64,000 bases of DNA from Vibrio galatheae (GTDB lineage: Bacteria; Pseudomonadota; Gammaproteobacteria; Enterobacterales; Vibrionaceae), in the NCBI RefSeq assembly GCF_000967545.1, contig NZ_JXXV01000024.1, forward strand, positions 45,843 to 109,842, in the 5' to 3' direction. Below the pieces are notes generated by a model. It did not search any database. It was not told the origin of the DNA and saw nothing but the letters and a program-made list of their open reading frames with translations. The translations under genes were made by a program, and so were the position numbers. The number at the start of each line of letters is the position of its first letter. The stretch's first letter is position 1. Positions 23,475 to 33,922 of the stretch are shown here, piece by piece.

Positions 23475-23943
23475 AGTGATGTTTTAATTCTGTAGAAAAT
23501 GACCAAGCATTATACCTGACTCAGTTAGTTATCGTTAGCTCAATCAGTTAATTCACGCAAATTGAACTCCGATTGAATGATTTATCAACACAGTTAGTCC
23601 CCTGTCACTTGGTTACATATCACCATTTGCAAGTTTTCCCTTTGAACCTAAAAACAGCCCTTACAGCCAAAGTGAATACTCATTCACGCACAAAATGGAC
23701 TATACCAAAGAGGCCTTTTGACGTAATAAAGTTACAAAAATGAGCAAAACGGGGAATAAATTCAGCATTCTCCCTTTAAATAAGGGAAAAATACGAGGAA
23801 CTAACCACTGTTGTTTGGTGATATTTTGAACTCGTCTCACAAATGGGAGTGATATAACGTGGCTGCTTGAGGAAAATGAAAGGCAAAAAAAAGCCAGCAA
23901 TTAAGCTGGCAGGAAATGAAACAACAGAACGTATATTTTAAGG
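23475..23943. other. Intergenic region upstream of rlmKL
   Basis: About 470 nt, AT-rich, holding the rlmKL promoter and the zapC terminator (23885-23910). The only frame (66 codons, minus strand, ending at 23700) has no ribosome site and no recognisable features. Confidence 0.5.
23885..23910 (-). terminator. zapC terminator
   Basis: GCCAGC, loop AATTAA, GCTGGC at 23893-23910; eight T follow on the minus strand. 34 nt after the zapC stop. Confidence 0.88.
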
Positions 23944-24489
23944 TTAACCCACCAAAGCAATAGGTTGGGTATGAAAATGATGATTTGCAACAGTCAGGCG
24001 GTCATGCATCACTTTTATGGCCTGACCAAATTGCATAGATTTAGTACCACTTAGTTCAAACCCTTCGAGCGAAACTGATGCACACAAGCTAGCGCACTCA
24101 CCGACCTCAAGAACAATGAAGTAACCTTGATTTATAGAGTTACTAAGACGAATGAGATCGCCTTCCTCAGGAATCGTTTGTCCATCGGAAATCGAGTCAA
24201 AAAACCAGCTTTTGGGCTGAACAGGCTTATGAAATCGCTTTGCGGCAACGCAGTACAATGATAGTTCGGCCTGTCTAGGTTCACTTAGCCCAAGCAAAGC
24301 AATCTGTTCTTTGTATGTTTGATATGCAGACGCGTCGTCTACAGAGAATTCATTCACGCCAATCGCACAGTCGACAATCAGCTTACGCGGAAGGTTGGTC
24401 TTAAATACCATACCATCACCCAGATCGAGCATAAGGTGCCCTTCTGAATCATCGTAGTACCAAGTCCATTTGTCACTGGGTTTAAGCAT
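23944..24489 (-). CDS. zapC: Cell division protein ZapC
   Basis: 181 residues from the ATG at 24489 (MLKPSDKWTWYYDDSEG), with GGA 6 nt upstream; 14 extra residues in the longer frame are not supported. The N-terminus, the DLGDGMVFKT segment and the E. coli-like length (180) identify ZapC, which promotes lateral association of FtsZ protofilaments. Placed between pyrD and rlmKL as in E. coli. Confidence 0.92.
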   Translation of the reverse strand: MLKPSDKWTWYYDDSEGHLMLDLGDGMVFKTNLPRKLIVDCAIGVNEFSVDDASAYQTYKEQIALLGLSEPRQAELSLYCVAAKRFHKPVQPKSWFFDSISDGQTIPEEGDLIRLSNSINQGYFIVLEVGECASLCASVSLEGFELSGTKSMQFGQAIKVMHDRLTVANHHFHTQPIALVG

Positions 24490-24572
24490 CGTTCCATCTC
24501 TGAAATTTGGTTGGACGTTAAGAAAACACAAATTACGTTTATTAACTTACTTGGATTCTATGCGCTGATTAG

Positions 24573-24608
24573 CGAAAAAAAAGAGGAAATGAATTCTCAT
24601 TTCCTCTT
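24573..24608 (-). terminator. pyrD terminator
   Basis: AAGAGGAAATGA (24581-24592), loop ATTC, TCATTTCCTCTT (24597-24608): perfect 12-bp arms, then T-run on the minus strand. Confidence 0.85.
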
Positions 24609-24641
24609 AGAATCAACCAAATTTTAAGACAGATATACTGT

Positions 24642-24654
24642 GTGACAATGTCAC
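24642..24654. other. matS site 3
   Basis: GTGACAATGTCAC, a perfect match to GTGACRNYGTCAC, in the gap after pyrD. Confidence 0.88.
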
Positions 24655-24669
24655 TCTAACAATCACAAA

Positions 24670-25680
24670 TTAAAGGTTTTTTACAATATCACGTACTAGT
24701 GCTGGCCCATGATAAATAAATCCAGAATAAACTTGAACCAATTCTGCTCCTGCCATCATTTTTTCTTTTGCCGCAACGTACGAATCAATACCACCGACAC
24801 CAATCACAGGGATTTCACCTTTAAGATGTTCGTGTAGACAGCGAACGACTTCAGTACTTCGGCTTTGAACTGGACGGCCACTTAGCCCACCCGCTTCATT
24901 CGCATGCTTCATGCCTTCAACGATGGTACGATCTAATGTCGTATTAGTGGCGATGACCGCATCAATTTTATTCTTGAGTAGTGAACCGCAGATCTGTTTG
25001 ATCTCGTCATTACTAAGATCCGGAGCGATCTTTAGCGCCAACGGCACATACTTCCCATGTTTTTCAGCAAGTTCTGCTTGCTTCGTTTTCAACTCTTGAA
25101 GCAGCTCATCCAGTGCTTCACCATATTGCAGCGAACGAAGTCCTGGTGTATTCGGTGACGATATATTTACGGCAATATAACCTGCGTATTGGTAAACCTT
25201 CTCCATACAGATCAGGTAATCTTCTGCGCCCTTTTCAATTGGCGTATCTTTATTTTTACCAATATTAATACCTAGTACACAGTCGTATTTGGCTTTCTTT
25301 ACATTCTCGACTAAGTTATCAACACCTAGGTTGTTGAAACCCATTCGGTTAATGATCCCTTCAGCTTCAACAAGGCGGAATAAGCGCGGTTTGTCATTAC
25401 CAGACTGAGGACGTGGTGTTACCGTACCGACTTCAACAAAACCAAAGCCCATTGCGTCAAACGCTTCGATACATTCCCCATTTTTATCCAAACCAGCGGC
25501 TAGCCCGACAGGGTTGCGGAATGTAAGCCCCATGCATTCTACCGGACGATGTGGAAGCTGCTGTCGGTAAAGTAGATCAAGTGGAGTACCTGTAAAACGC
25601 TTGAAATTTTGAATTGCGAGATCGTGTGCCTTTTCGGCATCGAGTTGGAAAAAGCCAGTTCTGGCTAGACGGTAAAGCAT
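24670..25680 (-). CDS. pyrD: Dihydroorotate dehydrogenase (quinone), class 2
   Basis: 336 residues, the same as E. coli PyrD. The N-terminal helix [20 protein letters not shown] associates with the membrane. FMN-binding [11 protein letters not shown], catalytic Ser in [14 protein letters not shown] (about 175), GVGGIDS phosphate loop near the end. It oxidises dihydroorotate to orotate with quinone in pyrimidine synthesis. Separate terminators on both sides suggest its own promoter. Confidence 0.97.
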   Translation of the reverse strand: MLYRLARTGFFQLDAEKAHDLAIQNFKRFTGTPLDLLYRQQLPHRPVECMGLTFRNPVGLAAGLDKNGECIEAFDAMGFGFVEVGTVTPRPQSGNDKPRLFRLVEAEGIINRMGFNNLGVDNLVENVKKAKYDCVLGINIGKNKDTPIEKGAEDYLICMEKVYQYAGYIAVNISSPNTPGLRSLQYGEALDELLQELKTKQAELAEKHGKYVPLALKIAPDLSNDEIKQICGSLLKNKIDAVIATNTTLDRTIVEGMKHANEAGGLSGRPVQSRSTEVVRCLHEHLKGEIPVIGVGGIDSYVAAKEKMMAGAELVQVYSGFIYHGPALVRDIVKNL

Positions 25681-25693
25681 TGTGCCTCCGAAA

Positions 25694-25719
25694 GAAAAAA
25701 GCCCCGTATAAACGGGGCT
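25694..25719 (-). terminator. Glutamate dehydrogenase gene terminator
   Basis: AGCCCCGT, loop ATAA, ACGGGGCT (25700-25719), with T-run on the minus strand. Confidence 0.9.
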
Positions 25720-25767
25720 GTATTATTCAATGTTTTACCGCATAATTCAACGAATTATAGCAAACGT

Positions 25768-28700
25768 TTACTCATTCGCACTGCAATTGAGGTTGAGCAA
25801 CATAAGTTCACGTAATGCTACCGAGAATTTAGCGAATTCATGAACAGATCCTACTTTAAATTCGTTGAGGATATTCTCCCAACGATGCAGTGATGTTTCG
25901 TTGCTTACGATCCATTCATCCAGCGCTTTCATCACATCGAGATCTTCAGGTGCACAACTACAGCTTAACACTTGACCAGTAAGCTGACGCTGCTGCCAAT
26001 CGAGATCTTCACGGAACGCAGCACGTGCTAATGCTTGCCAGTTATTGTCAACCCCTTGCCCATTAATCTGTTTCAAGAACCAATGAAGTGATAAACGATC
26101 GCCTAAATTGTAGTAGAGCTTAGCCGTTTGTTGCACTGTTTTGCCTTTTTCACGAGACACTGTGGATATATCCAGTACAGAGTAAAGGCTAGACAAACGA
26201 GCAACATAGTTAGCGACATCTGAATCAATGCCCTGCTCGATCCACGCTTTGGCCATCTGGTTGTGCTCTTCCACTTCAGCAGGAACCAACATGTCATCCA
26301 GGTTCTGCTTGATAGTGTCAACATCAGCTTGGTAAAGCGCAATTAACTCTTTAACCGATTGAAGACCAGTGCGATTACGCAGTAACCAGCGCGACAGACG
26401 ACGGAGCGTTCTACGTACGTAGAAGATCATATCGTACTGAGCATGAGTCGATGCTTGGTTATCGAGTGCACGTACCTCTTCCAATACTTTACCCAAACCA
26501 AAGATTTCGCGCGATGCAGCATAAGCGTTGGCAATATCAACCACGCTAGCGCCCGTTTCTTCTTGAAGGCGAGTCACAAAGTTACAGCCCATTTCGTTAA
26601 CCATTTGGTTAGCCAAAGCCGTCGCAATGATTTCTGCACGTAGTGGATGATTGTCCATTTGTGCAGAATAGTTACGGCGTAACTCAGTTGGGAAGTAACT
26701 CACCAACTGCTGAGCATGAAATTCATCTTTGGCGATGTCTTCATGAACAAGCTCTTCTTTCAGCACCATCTTAGCGTAAGCAACCAGTACTGAAAGTTCT
26801 GGACGCGTTAATGCTAAGCCTTGCTTTTCACGCTCTAGCAAGGTTTCATCATCAGGAATGTATTCAAGTGCTCGGTCTAAGTAACCTGCTTTCTCCATTG
26901 TGTGAATAAAGCGGATCTGCTCTTTGACCAACGAAACACCTTGTTGTTCGGTGACAGAGATTGACTCAGACTGACAGTAGGCATCGTCTAAAACAATTTC
27001 ACCCACTTCGTCTTCCATTGATTCAAGGATCTTGTTGCGCTGCTTGATAGTAAGATCACCATTGGCAACCAATCCATTAAGGAAGATCTTAATGTTGACT
27101 TCGTTATCTGAACAATCAACACCACCTACGTTATCGACAAAGTCAGTATTGACGCGGCCACCAGTGAGCGCATATTCGATACGACCTAACTGAGTCATAC
27201 CCAAGTTACCGCCTTCACCGACCACTTTGGCCTTCAGATCACGTCCATCAATACGCAATACGTCGTTCGCGCGGTCACCAACATCGGTGTGTGTTTCAGT
27301 TGGCGCTTTAACATACGTACCAATACCACCGTTCCATAGAAGATCCACTTCCATTGACAGGATCATCTTAATTAGATCATTTGGCGCAATCGATGACTTC
27401 TTCGTTCGCAGCATCTTTTGGATTTCTGGGCTTAAAGTGATCGACTTGGCACGACGAGAGAAGATACCACCACCCTTAGATATCAACTTCGCATCATAAT
27501 CTTCCCAGCTCGAACGTGGCAGATTAAACAAGCGATTACGCTCTTCCCAACTGGACGCTGAATCTGGATTAGGATCGATAAAGATGTGCATATGGTTAAA
27601 CGCAGCTTGCAGACGGATATGCTTAGAAAGCAGCATGCCGTTGCCAAATACGTCGCCCGCCATATCACCAACACCAATAGCAGTGAAATCCGTTGTTTGG
27701 CAGTTAATGCCCATTTCGCGGAAATGACGTTTGACCGACTCCCAGCCACCTTTCGCGGTAATGCCCATCGCTTTGTGGTCATAACCATTCGAACCGCCAG
27801 AAGCAAACGCATCACCTAGCCAGAAGTTATATTCTTCGGAAACTGAGTTGGCAAGATCCGAGAAGGTTGCCGTCCCTTTGTCAGCAGCAACAACCAAATA
27901 TGGATCGTCCTCATCATGACGAACCACATTAGCAGGATGCGCCACTTCGCCTTCGATAATATTGTCTGACACGTCCAACAATGCGCGAATAAAGCGCTTG
28001 TAGCAGCGTTGCCCTTCAGCAAAGATTTCATCTCGTCCGCTTAACAGTGGTTGACGCTTACATACAAAACCACCTTTTGCACCAACCGGTACGATAACCG
28101 TATTCTTAACCTGTTGTGCTTTAACCAAACCAAGAATTTCGGTACGGAAGTCTTCTTGACGATCTGACCAACGTAATCCACCACGAGCAACTTTGCCACC
28201 ACGTAGGTGTACACCTTCAATATCCGGTGCATAAACGAAGATCTCAAATGCTGGTACAGGTTGAGGGATCTCAGGAATATCACTAGGCTTCATCTTAAGT
28301 GATAACCACGGCTTCGGCTGCTTGTTCTCGTCAACTTGGTAATAGTTGGTGCGTAGAGTCGCAGTGATCATCTCCATGTAGCGACGTAAAATACGATCGT
28401 CATCTAAACTTTCTACATGATCGAGTTGCTCGGTAATCTTGGCAATAAGATCCGTTTGACCTTTTTGGCTGCCTTTGAATTTAGGCTCAAAACGTTTGGT
28501 AAACAGTTCTACCAACCCTTTCGCTAGATCTGGGTGATGGTTAAGTGTGTCTTCGATGTACTGCTGACTAAATGGGAAGCCAACTTGGCGCATGTAACGA
28601 GCATAAGCACGTAGGATTGAAATCTCGCGGCCAGTCAGTGACGCACCAAGAACCAAACGGTTGAAGCCATCACTCTCTAATTCGCCTGCCCAAATGGCGG

Positions 28701-30609
28701 CAAAAGCCTGTTGGAAACGATCGCGGGCTTCACGAAGATCAACGTTCGCCTCACTCTTATGCAGCATAGAGAAATCTAGGATCCAATACACTTGACCATT
28801 AGATTTACGTACTTCATATGGCGATTCTCCGATCACACGTAAACCAAGGTTTTCAAGCATTGGCATTACGTCTGATAGATGGATTGGCTCATCGCGGTGA
28901 TATAATTTGAGTCTAACTGATTTAGAGTCTGCGCCCAGCTCCTGTGGACGATAGAACAGCATGCCCAGTTTGTTGTCATCACTGAGTTTCTCTAGGCGTT
29001 CAATATCTGCAACGGCCGAGCCTGGCATGACATCTTCTTTGTAAGAACGAGGGAAAGCGCGTAAGTATTCTTTCGACAGCGGCAGACCTTTACTCTCACC
29101 TAAGTTAGCTACGATCGCTTCTGATAAACGATCATCCCAAGTTGAAGATGCTTCCATTAAATTTTGCTCAATCGTTTTTGCGTCTACGTCCATATTGTTG
29201 TTATCAACACGGACAATATAGTGAGTTCGAGCTAGTGGGCTCTCGGAGAAGTACGTTGTAAATTCGACTTCTTGTTCACAACCGAAATATTGCTTAAGAA
29301 TGCGTTGAGTTTGGCGACGAAGCTCTGTGTTATAACGGTCTTTGGTCACGTAAACCATACAGCTGAAGAATCGGCCAAACGGGTCTTTGCGTACAAATAG
29401 ACGCAACAGATCGCGGTCTTGCATCTGTACAACACCCATACCTACTTCAAGCAGCTCTTCTTCTTTTGCTTGCAGCAGTTCATCACGTGGGTAGTTTTCT
29501 AAGATGTTGTGCAACGCTTTGTATGAGTATGACCCCTCGCGGTAGCGGCTCGCTTCGAGAATACGTTCAACTTTCTCGCGAATCAGTGGGATGCTTTCTA
29601 CGCTTTGGTTATAAACCGCTGACGTGTATAGACCTGTAAATCTGTGTTCGCCAATCACTTTGCCGTTTTCATCAAACTTTTTGATACCGATGTAATCGTT
29701 GTATGCAGGTCGATGAATACGAGATGGGCGGTTGCCTTTAGTTACATTGAGTAAGAATGGCTTTTTCGCTTCAAGGCGGGCAGAGTCTGGGAAATCTGAT
29801 AGTTTAACGGTGCGAACACGGTCACTGCTCGAAAACAGACCTAGCCCTTTGTCCGGTGTTGGACGAAGTTCGGTGTCACCATCAACAGAAACAAGATCGT
29901 ATTCCTTGTATCCCATAAACGTAAAGTTGTGATCACCTAACCAACGAAGGAACTGGATAGATTCATCGTATCGATCACGTTCGATCTCGATTTTGTCTCG
30001 CTGCGACTCGACCTGAGCGGTAACTTGCTCTAGCTTTTCAACCATCAGCAACCAATCTTGAACAACCAGTCCTGTGTCATTCAAAATGCTAAGCAGCTCT
30101 TCTTTTAATGACGCCATTTCGGCTTTAGAGCTCAAGCGGTCAACCTCAATATGGAACATTGATTGAAGCTCGCCTTCACCTTGATTTATTGCAGTAATTT
30201 CGCCGCTTTCTGAACGGGCAATTTGCGTAGGTCCGTGCAGCATTAAGTGTGATGAAAGATCCAAACGGCTCAGTGCCATTTTTGTTGAGTCGACGAGGAA
30301 TGGGCCATCAGGAACAACAATCTCAACGATTGTATGGGTTGATTGCCAGCCTTGGCGACTCACGGTTGGATTAAATACTCGAACAGAAATTTCGTCAGCT
30401 TTTTTCTCGTTAATATGGTGCCATAGCGAAACGACAGCACCATACAAATCAGATTCGTTACGTTCGACTAAGTCGTCATGAGAAATATTGCTAAACAGGT
30501 GTTGAGCTAGTTGGGTGACTAGGGGTTGATGAGCAAGCTCGAGTTTGTCTTGAATAAGTTTGTACACTTTTTCAAGCAGAACCGGCATCAATGTTTCACG
30601 CGCGGTCAT
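25768..30609 (-). CDS. gdhB: NAD-dependent glutamate dehydrogenase, large (180-kDa) class
   Basis: 1613 residues from the ATG at 30609 (MTARETLMPVLLEK), with GGAG 8 nt upstream; the longer frame begins at a TTG. The N-terminal half has ACT-like regulatory segments. The catalytic domain (about 800-1200) shows LRGGKVARGGLRWSDR, VPVGAKGGFV and GDMAGDVFGNG. It deaminates glutamate to 2-oxoglutarate with NAD, a catabolic role. The class is common in Vibrio and Pseudomonas. Single-gene unit with its own terminator. Confidence 0.95.
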   Translation of the reverse strand: MTARETLMPVLLEKVYKLIQDKLELAHQPLVTQLAQHLFSNISHDDLVERNESDLYGAVVSLWHHINEKKADEISVRVFNPTVSRQGWQSTHTIVEIVVPDGPFLVDSTKMALSRLDLSSHLMLHGPTQIARSESGEITAINQGEGELQSMFHIEVDRLSSKAEMASLKEELLSILNDTGLVVQDWLLMVEKLEQVTAQVESQRDKIEIERDRYDESIQFLRWLGDHNFTFMGYKEYDLVSVDGDTELRPTPDKGLGLFSSSDRVRTVKLSDFPDSARLEAKKPFLLNVTKGNRPSRIHRPAYNDYIGIKKFDENGKVIGEHRFTGLYTSAVYNQSVESIPLIREKVERILEASRYREGSYSYKALHNILENYPRDELLQAKEEELLEVGMGVVQMQDRDLLRLFVRKDPFGRFFSCMVYVTKDRYNTELRRQTQRILKQYFGCEQEVEFTTYFSESPLARTHYIVRVDNNNMDVDAKTIEQNLMEASSTWDDRLSEAIVANLGESKGLPLSKEYLRAFPRSYKEDVMPGSAVADIERLEKLSDDNKLGMLFYRPQELGADSKSVRLKLYHRDEPIHLSDVMPMLENLGLRVIGESPYEVRKSNGQVYWILDFSMLHKSEANVDLREARDRFQQAFAAIWAGELESDGFNRLVLGASLTGREISILRAYARYMRQVGFPFSQQYIEDTLNHHPDLAKGLVELFTKRFEPKFKGSQKGQTDLIAKITEQLDHVESLDDDRILRRYMEMITATLRTNYYQVDENKQPKPWLSLKMKPSDIPEIPQPVPAFEIFVYAPDIEGVHLRGGKVARGGLRWSDRQEDFRTEILGLVKAQQVKNTVIVPVGAKGGFVCKRQPLLSGRDEIFAEGQRCYKRFIRALLDVSDNIIEGEVAHPANVVRHDEDDPYLVVAADKGTATFSDLANSVSEEYNFWLGDAFASGGSNGYDHKAMGITAKGGWESVKRHFREMGINCQTTDFTAIGVGDMAGDVFGNGMLLSKHIRLQAAFNHMHIFIDPNPDSASSWEERNRLFNLPRSSWEDYDAKLISKGGGIFSRRAKSITLSPEIQKMLRTKKSSIAPNDLIKMILSMEVDLLWNGGIGTYVKAPTETHTDVGDRANDVLRIDGRDLKAKVVGEGGNLGMTQLGRIEYALTGGRVNTDFVDNVGGVDCSDNEVNIKIFLNGLVANGDLTIKQRNKILESMEDEVGEIVLDDAYCQSESISVTEQQGVSLVKEQIRFIHTMEKAGYLDRALEYIPDDETLLEREKQGLALTRPELSVLVAYAKMVLKEELVHEDIAKDEFHAQQLVSYFPTELRRNYSAQMDNHPLRAEIIATALANQMVNEMGCNFVTRLQEETGASVVDIANAYAASREIFGLGKVLEEVRALDNQASTHAQYDMIFYVRRTLRRLSRWLLRNRTGLQSVKELIALYQADVDTIKQNLDDMLVPAEVEEHNQMAKAWIEQGIDSDVANYVARLSSLYSVLDISTVSREKGKTVQQTAKLYYNLGDRLSLHWFLKQINGQGVDNNWQALARAAFREDLDWQQRQLTGQVLSCSCAPEDLDVMKALDEWIVSNETSLHRWENILNEFKVGSVHEFAKFSVALRELMLLNLNCSANE

Positions 30610-30795
30610 AATCACACTCCACAATTAGAATTGTATGTTATTTGGGGGACAGTGTAAGCATAGTGCTTACCAGGGTAATGCGGCTTTATTGTAAAAGCTT
30701 TATTGATAAAAAGTTAATTCTTTTGGGAGTGGTAAGAGGTGAAATGTTCGAGAATGTGATTAAGGTTCTATTTAAACTTCTATAAAATCAGTTGC

Positions 30796-31014
30796 TCACA
30801 GAAGTTCTAACTTTATAAACTTATTATTTTGGTCAGTTGTTAATCTAAAACGCCCTTTTAGCCCAATTTGACTAACAAAAGGCCTGAAACTAGATGCTGG
30901 CAATTGTAGGCGTAAGCCTTTATCTGTCACGACTAACACGTTGCTCGCTGCACCATTGTAGTGGGACAAAAATGTTTGATACGAAATATTGAGACTGAAG
31001 TAATAATGGTTCAT
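30796..31014 (-). CDS. DUF2835 family protein
   Basis: A 72-residue protein, MNHYYFSLNISYQTFLSHY, with a compact beta-rich pattern ending GLKGRFRLTTDQNNKFIKLE. This matches DUF2835, a small family of unknown function in marine gammaproteobacteria, often next to pepN. Located between gdh and pepN, same strand, 91 nt after pepN's end region. Confidence 0.78.
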   Translation of the reverse strand: MNHYYFSLNISYQTFLSHYNGAASNVLVVTDKGLRLQLPASSFRPFVSQIGLKGRFRLTTDQNNKFIKLELL

Positions 31015-31063
31015 AGCAAGGTATAAATTAAACTATCTAAGCCAAACTCAAAAACTGTATGGA

Positions 31064-31095
31064 TAAACAGTAGCACAATAAAATGCTACTGTTTA
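31064..31095 (-). terminator. pepN terminator-like hairpin
   Basis: TAAACAGTAGCA (31064-31075) pairs perfectly with TGCTACTGTTTA (31084-31095), 11 nt after the pepN stop. The T-run is short, so termination may be partial. Confidence 0.6.
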
Positions 31096-31105
31096 CCAAC
31101 CTTGA

Positions 31106-33712
31106 TTAAGATTCCAACGCTTTGGTCACTTTTTCGAACAGGTCATTGGCTAGATTATCCATCGCTTTTAGCGTTTCTAGTTCAGTTTTGATCATTGCTT
31201 GACGCTCAGCATCATATTTGCGGAACTTGAGTAAAGGATCAATCAAACGCGAAGCCACTTGCGGGTTGCTACTGTTTAGTTCACGCAATATTTCACCGGC
31301 AAACTTATAGCCTTCACCCGATTTAGCATGAAAACGTACCGGGTTCATATTTAGGAATGAACCGATTAAGCTACGAGTACGGTTAGGGTTCTTAATGCTA
31401 AATGCTTCGTGATTCATTGCCTGTTTGATGGTATCCAGTACGTTCTCCGCCGGATTCATACCTTGCAATGTGAACCACTTGTCCATCACTAAACCATCAT
31501 GCTTCCATTTATCACTGTAATCCGCCATTAAATGTTCACGACATGCTAGTTCAGCGCTATTTGCCGCCGTCATCGCAGCAATGGTATCTGTCATGTTGTT
31601 CGCGTCAGCATATTGGGCTGTCACAATCGCATTGCCTTGCTCCGTGTAAGCCAAATAACCCAGAGCAGTATTACGTAAAGATCGTTGACCGATCGCTGCA
31701 TGCTCAATGGTGTACGCTTGCTGTTTTAAACTATGGTAAAGCGCACTTAACTCATCTTCCAGCTCAATTGCCAACGTAACTTTAATTGCTTTCAGTACTT
31801 TCGCCACCGCGTCGACATCAACTTGTTTATACCAACCTGATACTTCATTGTGGCTTGGTAAAGACATCATTTCAGCAATAAATGCGGGCTCCAGTTCTTG
31901 CGAAAGCAGCACACCTCTGAACGCATCGATAACTGCATCAGAGAGTTCAACCTCTTTACCAGCTTGAACCTGCTCAACGTTAAAACGAATATACTTGGCA
32001 AGTAACATCTGCCCTGCATCCCAACGTGCAAATTCGTTGCGAGCATGCACCATCAGGAAAGTTAGCTCTGAATCGCTGTAGTCATACTCAAGTTTGACCG
32101 GTGCAGAAAACTCACGTAGCAAGGATGGAGTTGGTCGCTCCGTGATATTTTCAAACACAAATATCTGCTTGGCTTCAGTAATATTTAGGACACTGTCAAC
32201 AGGCTTTCCGTTACATTGTAACTCAATAACTTCACCAGATTGTTTGTAGAGTTCAACGTCGAATGGAATATGTAGCGCTTGTTTCTCCGCTTGATCTTGT
32301 GTTGGCTCAGTAGATTGCTCGATAGTCAACGAGTAAGTTTGTTGTGTTTGGTTATATACACTGCTTACTTTTAATGTCGGCGTACCGGATTGGCTGTACC
32401 ACAATCGGAACTGTTTTAGCTCCACACCAGAAGCATCTTCCATCGCGGAAACAAAATCTTCACACGTCGCAGCAGTTCCATCATGTCTCTCAAAGTAGAG
32501 CTTCATGCCTTTTTGGAAACCCTCTTCCCCTAACAGCGTATGCATCATACTAATGACTTCACTGCCTTTTTCATACACCGTTAGCGTATAGAAGTTATTC
32601 ATTTCGATAACTTGCTCTGGGCGGATCGGGTGTGACATTGGGCTTGCGTCTTCCGCAAACTGCGGGCCACGAATAATGCGAACGTTGTTGATTCGGTTCA
32701 CTGCGCGAGAGCCAAGATCAGATGAAAACTCTTGGTCACGGAACACAGTTAAACCTTCTTTAAGGCTAAGCTGGAACCAGTCGCGACACGTGACACGGTT
32801 ACCTGTCCAGTTGTGGAAGTATTCATGACCAATCACTGCTTCGATACCTAGGTAATCTGTATCCGTCGCTGTTTTTTCGTTGGCAAGAACATACTTGGAG
32901 TTAAAGATATTCAGACCTTTGTTTTCCATCGCCCCCATGTTGAAGAAATCAACGGCAACAATCATGTAGATATCGAGGTCATACTCGAGACCAAAACGCT
33001 CTTCGTCCCATTTCATTGAATTAATCAATGACGTCATTGCATGCGGTGCGCGATCAAGATTGCCTTTATCAACAAAAATTTCTAAGTCAACATGGCGACC
33101 AGACTTAGTCACATACGTATCACGTAACACATCAAAGTCACCAGCAACCAGAGCAAACAGATAAGCAGGCTTTGGATGAGGATCTTGCCACTGCACCCAG
33201 TGTCGACCACCGTCTAAATCACCTTCGGCGACACGATTGCCATTACTGAGCAAAAATGGGTAGTCGGCTTTGTCGGCGATCACTTTAGTCGTGTATTTCG
33301 CCAGCACATCCGGACGATCCATATAATAAGTGATGCGACGGAACCCTTCCGCTTCACACTGAGTACAGAAAGCACCACCTGATTTATACAACCCTTCTAG
33401 AGCGGTATTTGCCTCTGGGTCAATCACGGTGACAATGGTTAATTCCGTTTGCTCTGGGAGCTGATGGATCTCTAGTCGGCCTTCGACTTCTTGATATGCC
33501 GTCCATACTTCACCATTGACGTGAATACTTTCTAGCTTAAGCGCTTCACCTTCTAAGCTTAGTGTCGTGGTATCTTTAAGCTGCTTAACCTGTGAAACCG
33601 CCGTAACTTTAGTTTGGTTGTCGTAGAGGTCAAAAGTGAGGTCAATATCAGTAATAGTATGAGATGGAGACTGATAGTCTTTGCGGTATTTGGCTTGAGG
33701 AGTCTGAGCCAT
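31106..33712 (-). CDS. pepN: Aminopeptidase N
   Basis: 868 residues from the ATG at 33712 (MAQTPQAKYRKDYQSP), AAGGA 8 nt upstream; the 28 extra upstream codons lack a site. M1 zinc aminopeptidase: GAMENKGLNIFNS (about 260), zinc motif HEYFH with downstream Glu in LKEGLTVFRDQEF (about 295-325). Main cytosolic broad-specificity aminopeptidase; length close to E. coli PepN (870). Confidence 0.97.
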   Translation of the reverse strand: MAQTPQAKYRKDYQSPSHTITDIDLTFDLYDNQTKVTAVSQVKQLKDTTTLSLEGEALKLESIHVNGEVWTAYQEVEGRLEIHQLPEQTELTIVTVIDPEANTALEGLYKSGGAFCTQCEAEGFRRITYYMDRPDVLAKYTTKVIADKADYPFLLSNGNRVAEGDLDGGRHWVQWQDPHPKPAYLFALVAGDFDVLRDTYVTKSGRHVDLEIFVDKGNLDRAPHAMTSLINSMKWDEERFGLEYDLDIYMIVAVDFFNMGAMENKGLNIFNSKYVLANEKTATDTDYLGIEAVIGHEYFHNWTGNRVTCRDWFQLSLKEGLTVFRDQEFSSDLGSRAVNRINNVRIIRGPQFAEDASPMSHPIRPEQVIEMNNFYTLTVYEKGSEVISMMHTLLGEEGFQKGMKLYFERHDGTAATCEDFVSAMEDASGVELKQFRLWYSQSGTPTLKVSSVYNQTQQTYSLTIEQSTEPTQDQAEKQALHIPFDVELYKQSGEVIELQCNGKPVDSVLNITEAKQIFVFENITERPTPSLLREFSAPVKLEYDYSDSELTFLMVHARNEFARWDAGQMLLAKYIRFNVEQVQAGKEVELSDAVIDAFRGVLLSQELEPAFIAEMMSLPSHNEVSGWYKQVDVDAVAKVLKAIKVTLAIELEDELSALYHSLKQQAYTIEHAAIGQRSLRNTALGYLAYTEQGNAIVTAQYADANNMTDTIAAMTAANSAELACREHLMADYSDKWKHDGLVMDKWFTLQGMNPAENVLDTIKQAMNHEAFSIKNPNRTRSLIGSFLNMNPVRFHAKSGEGYKFAGEILRELNSSNPQVASRLIDPLLKFRKYDAERQAMIKTELETLKAMDNLANDLFEKVTKALES

Positions 33713-33828
33713 GTCTAAATCCTTCTGACGTAATTCGTTAGTAACGCATACTAGTGTAACCCCTAAGGGGCAATGCTGCTGAAACACAGCGGACACAAAT
33801 TGTTAGCTAGCTTACATCTCTAGAATGC

Positions 33829-33865
33829 AAAAAACGAGGATCTATCAAGAAAACCCTCGTTTTTT
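33829..33865 (-). terminator. Terminator of the 220-residue secreted protein gene
   Basis: AAAAAACGAGG (33829-33839) and CCTCGTTTTTT (33855-33865), 15-nt loop. T-run usable on both strands; no plus-strand gene needs it. Confidence 0.8.
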
Positions 33866-33922
33866 ATCTATTGTTGGCGTAGAACTCAAACTAATTGTCT
33901 ACTTAAGCGTCAAAGCTCACAC

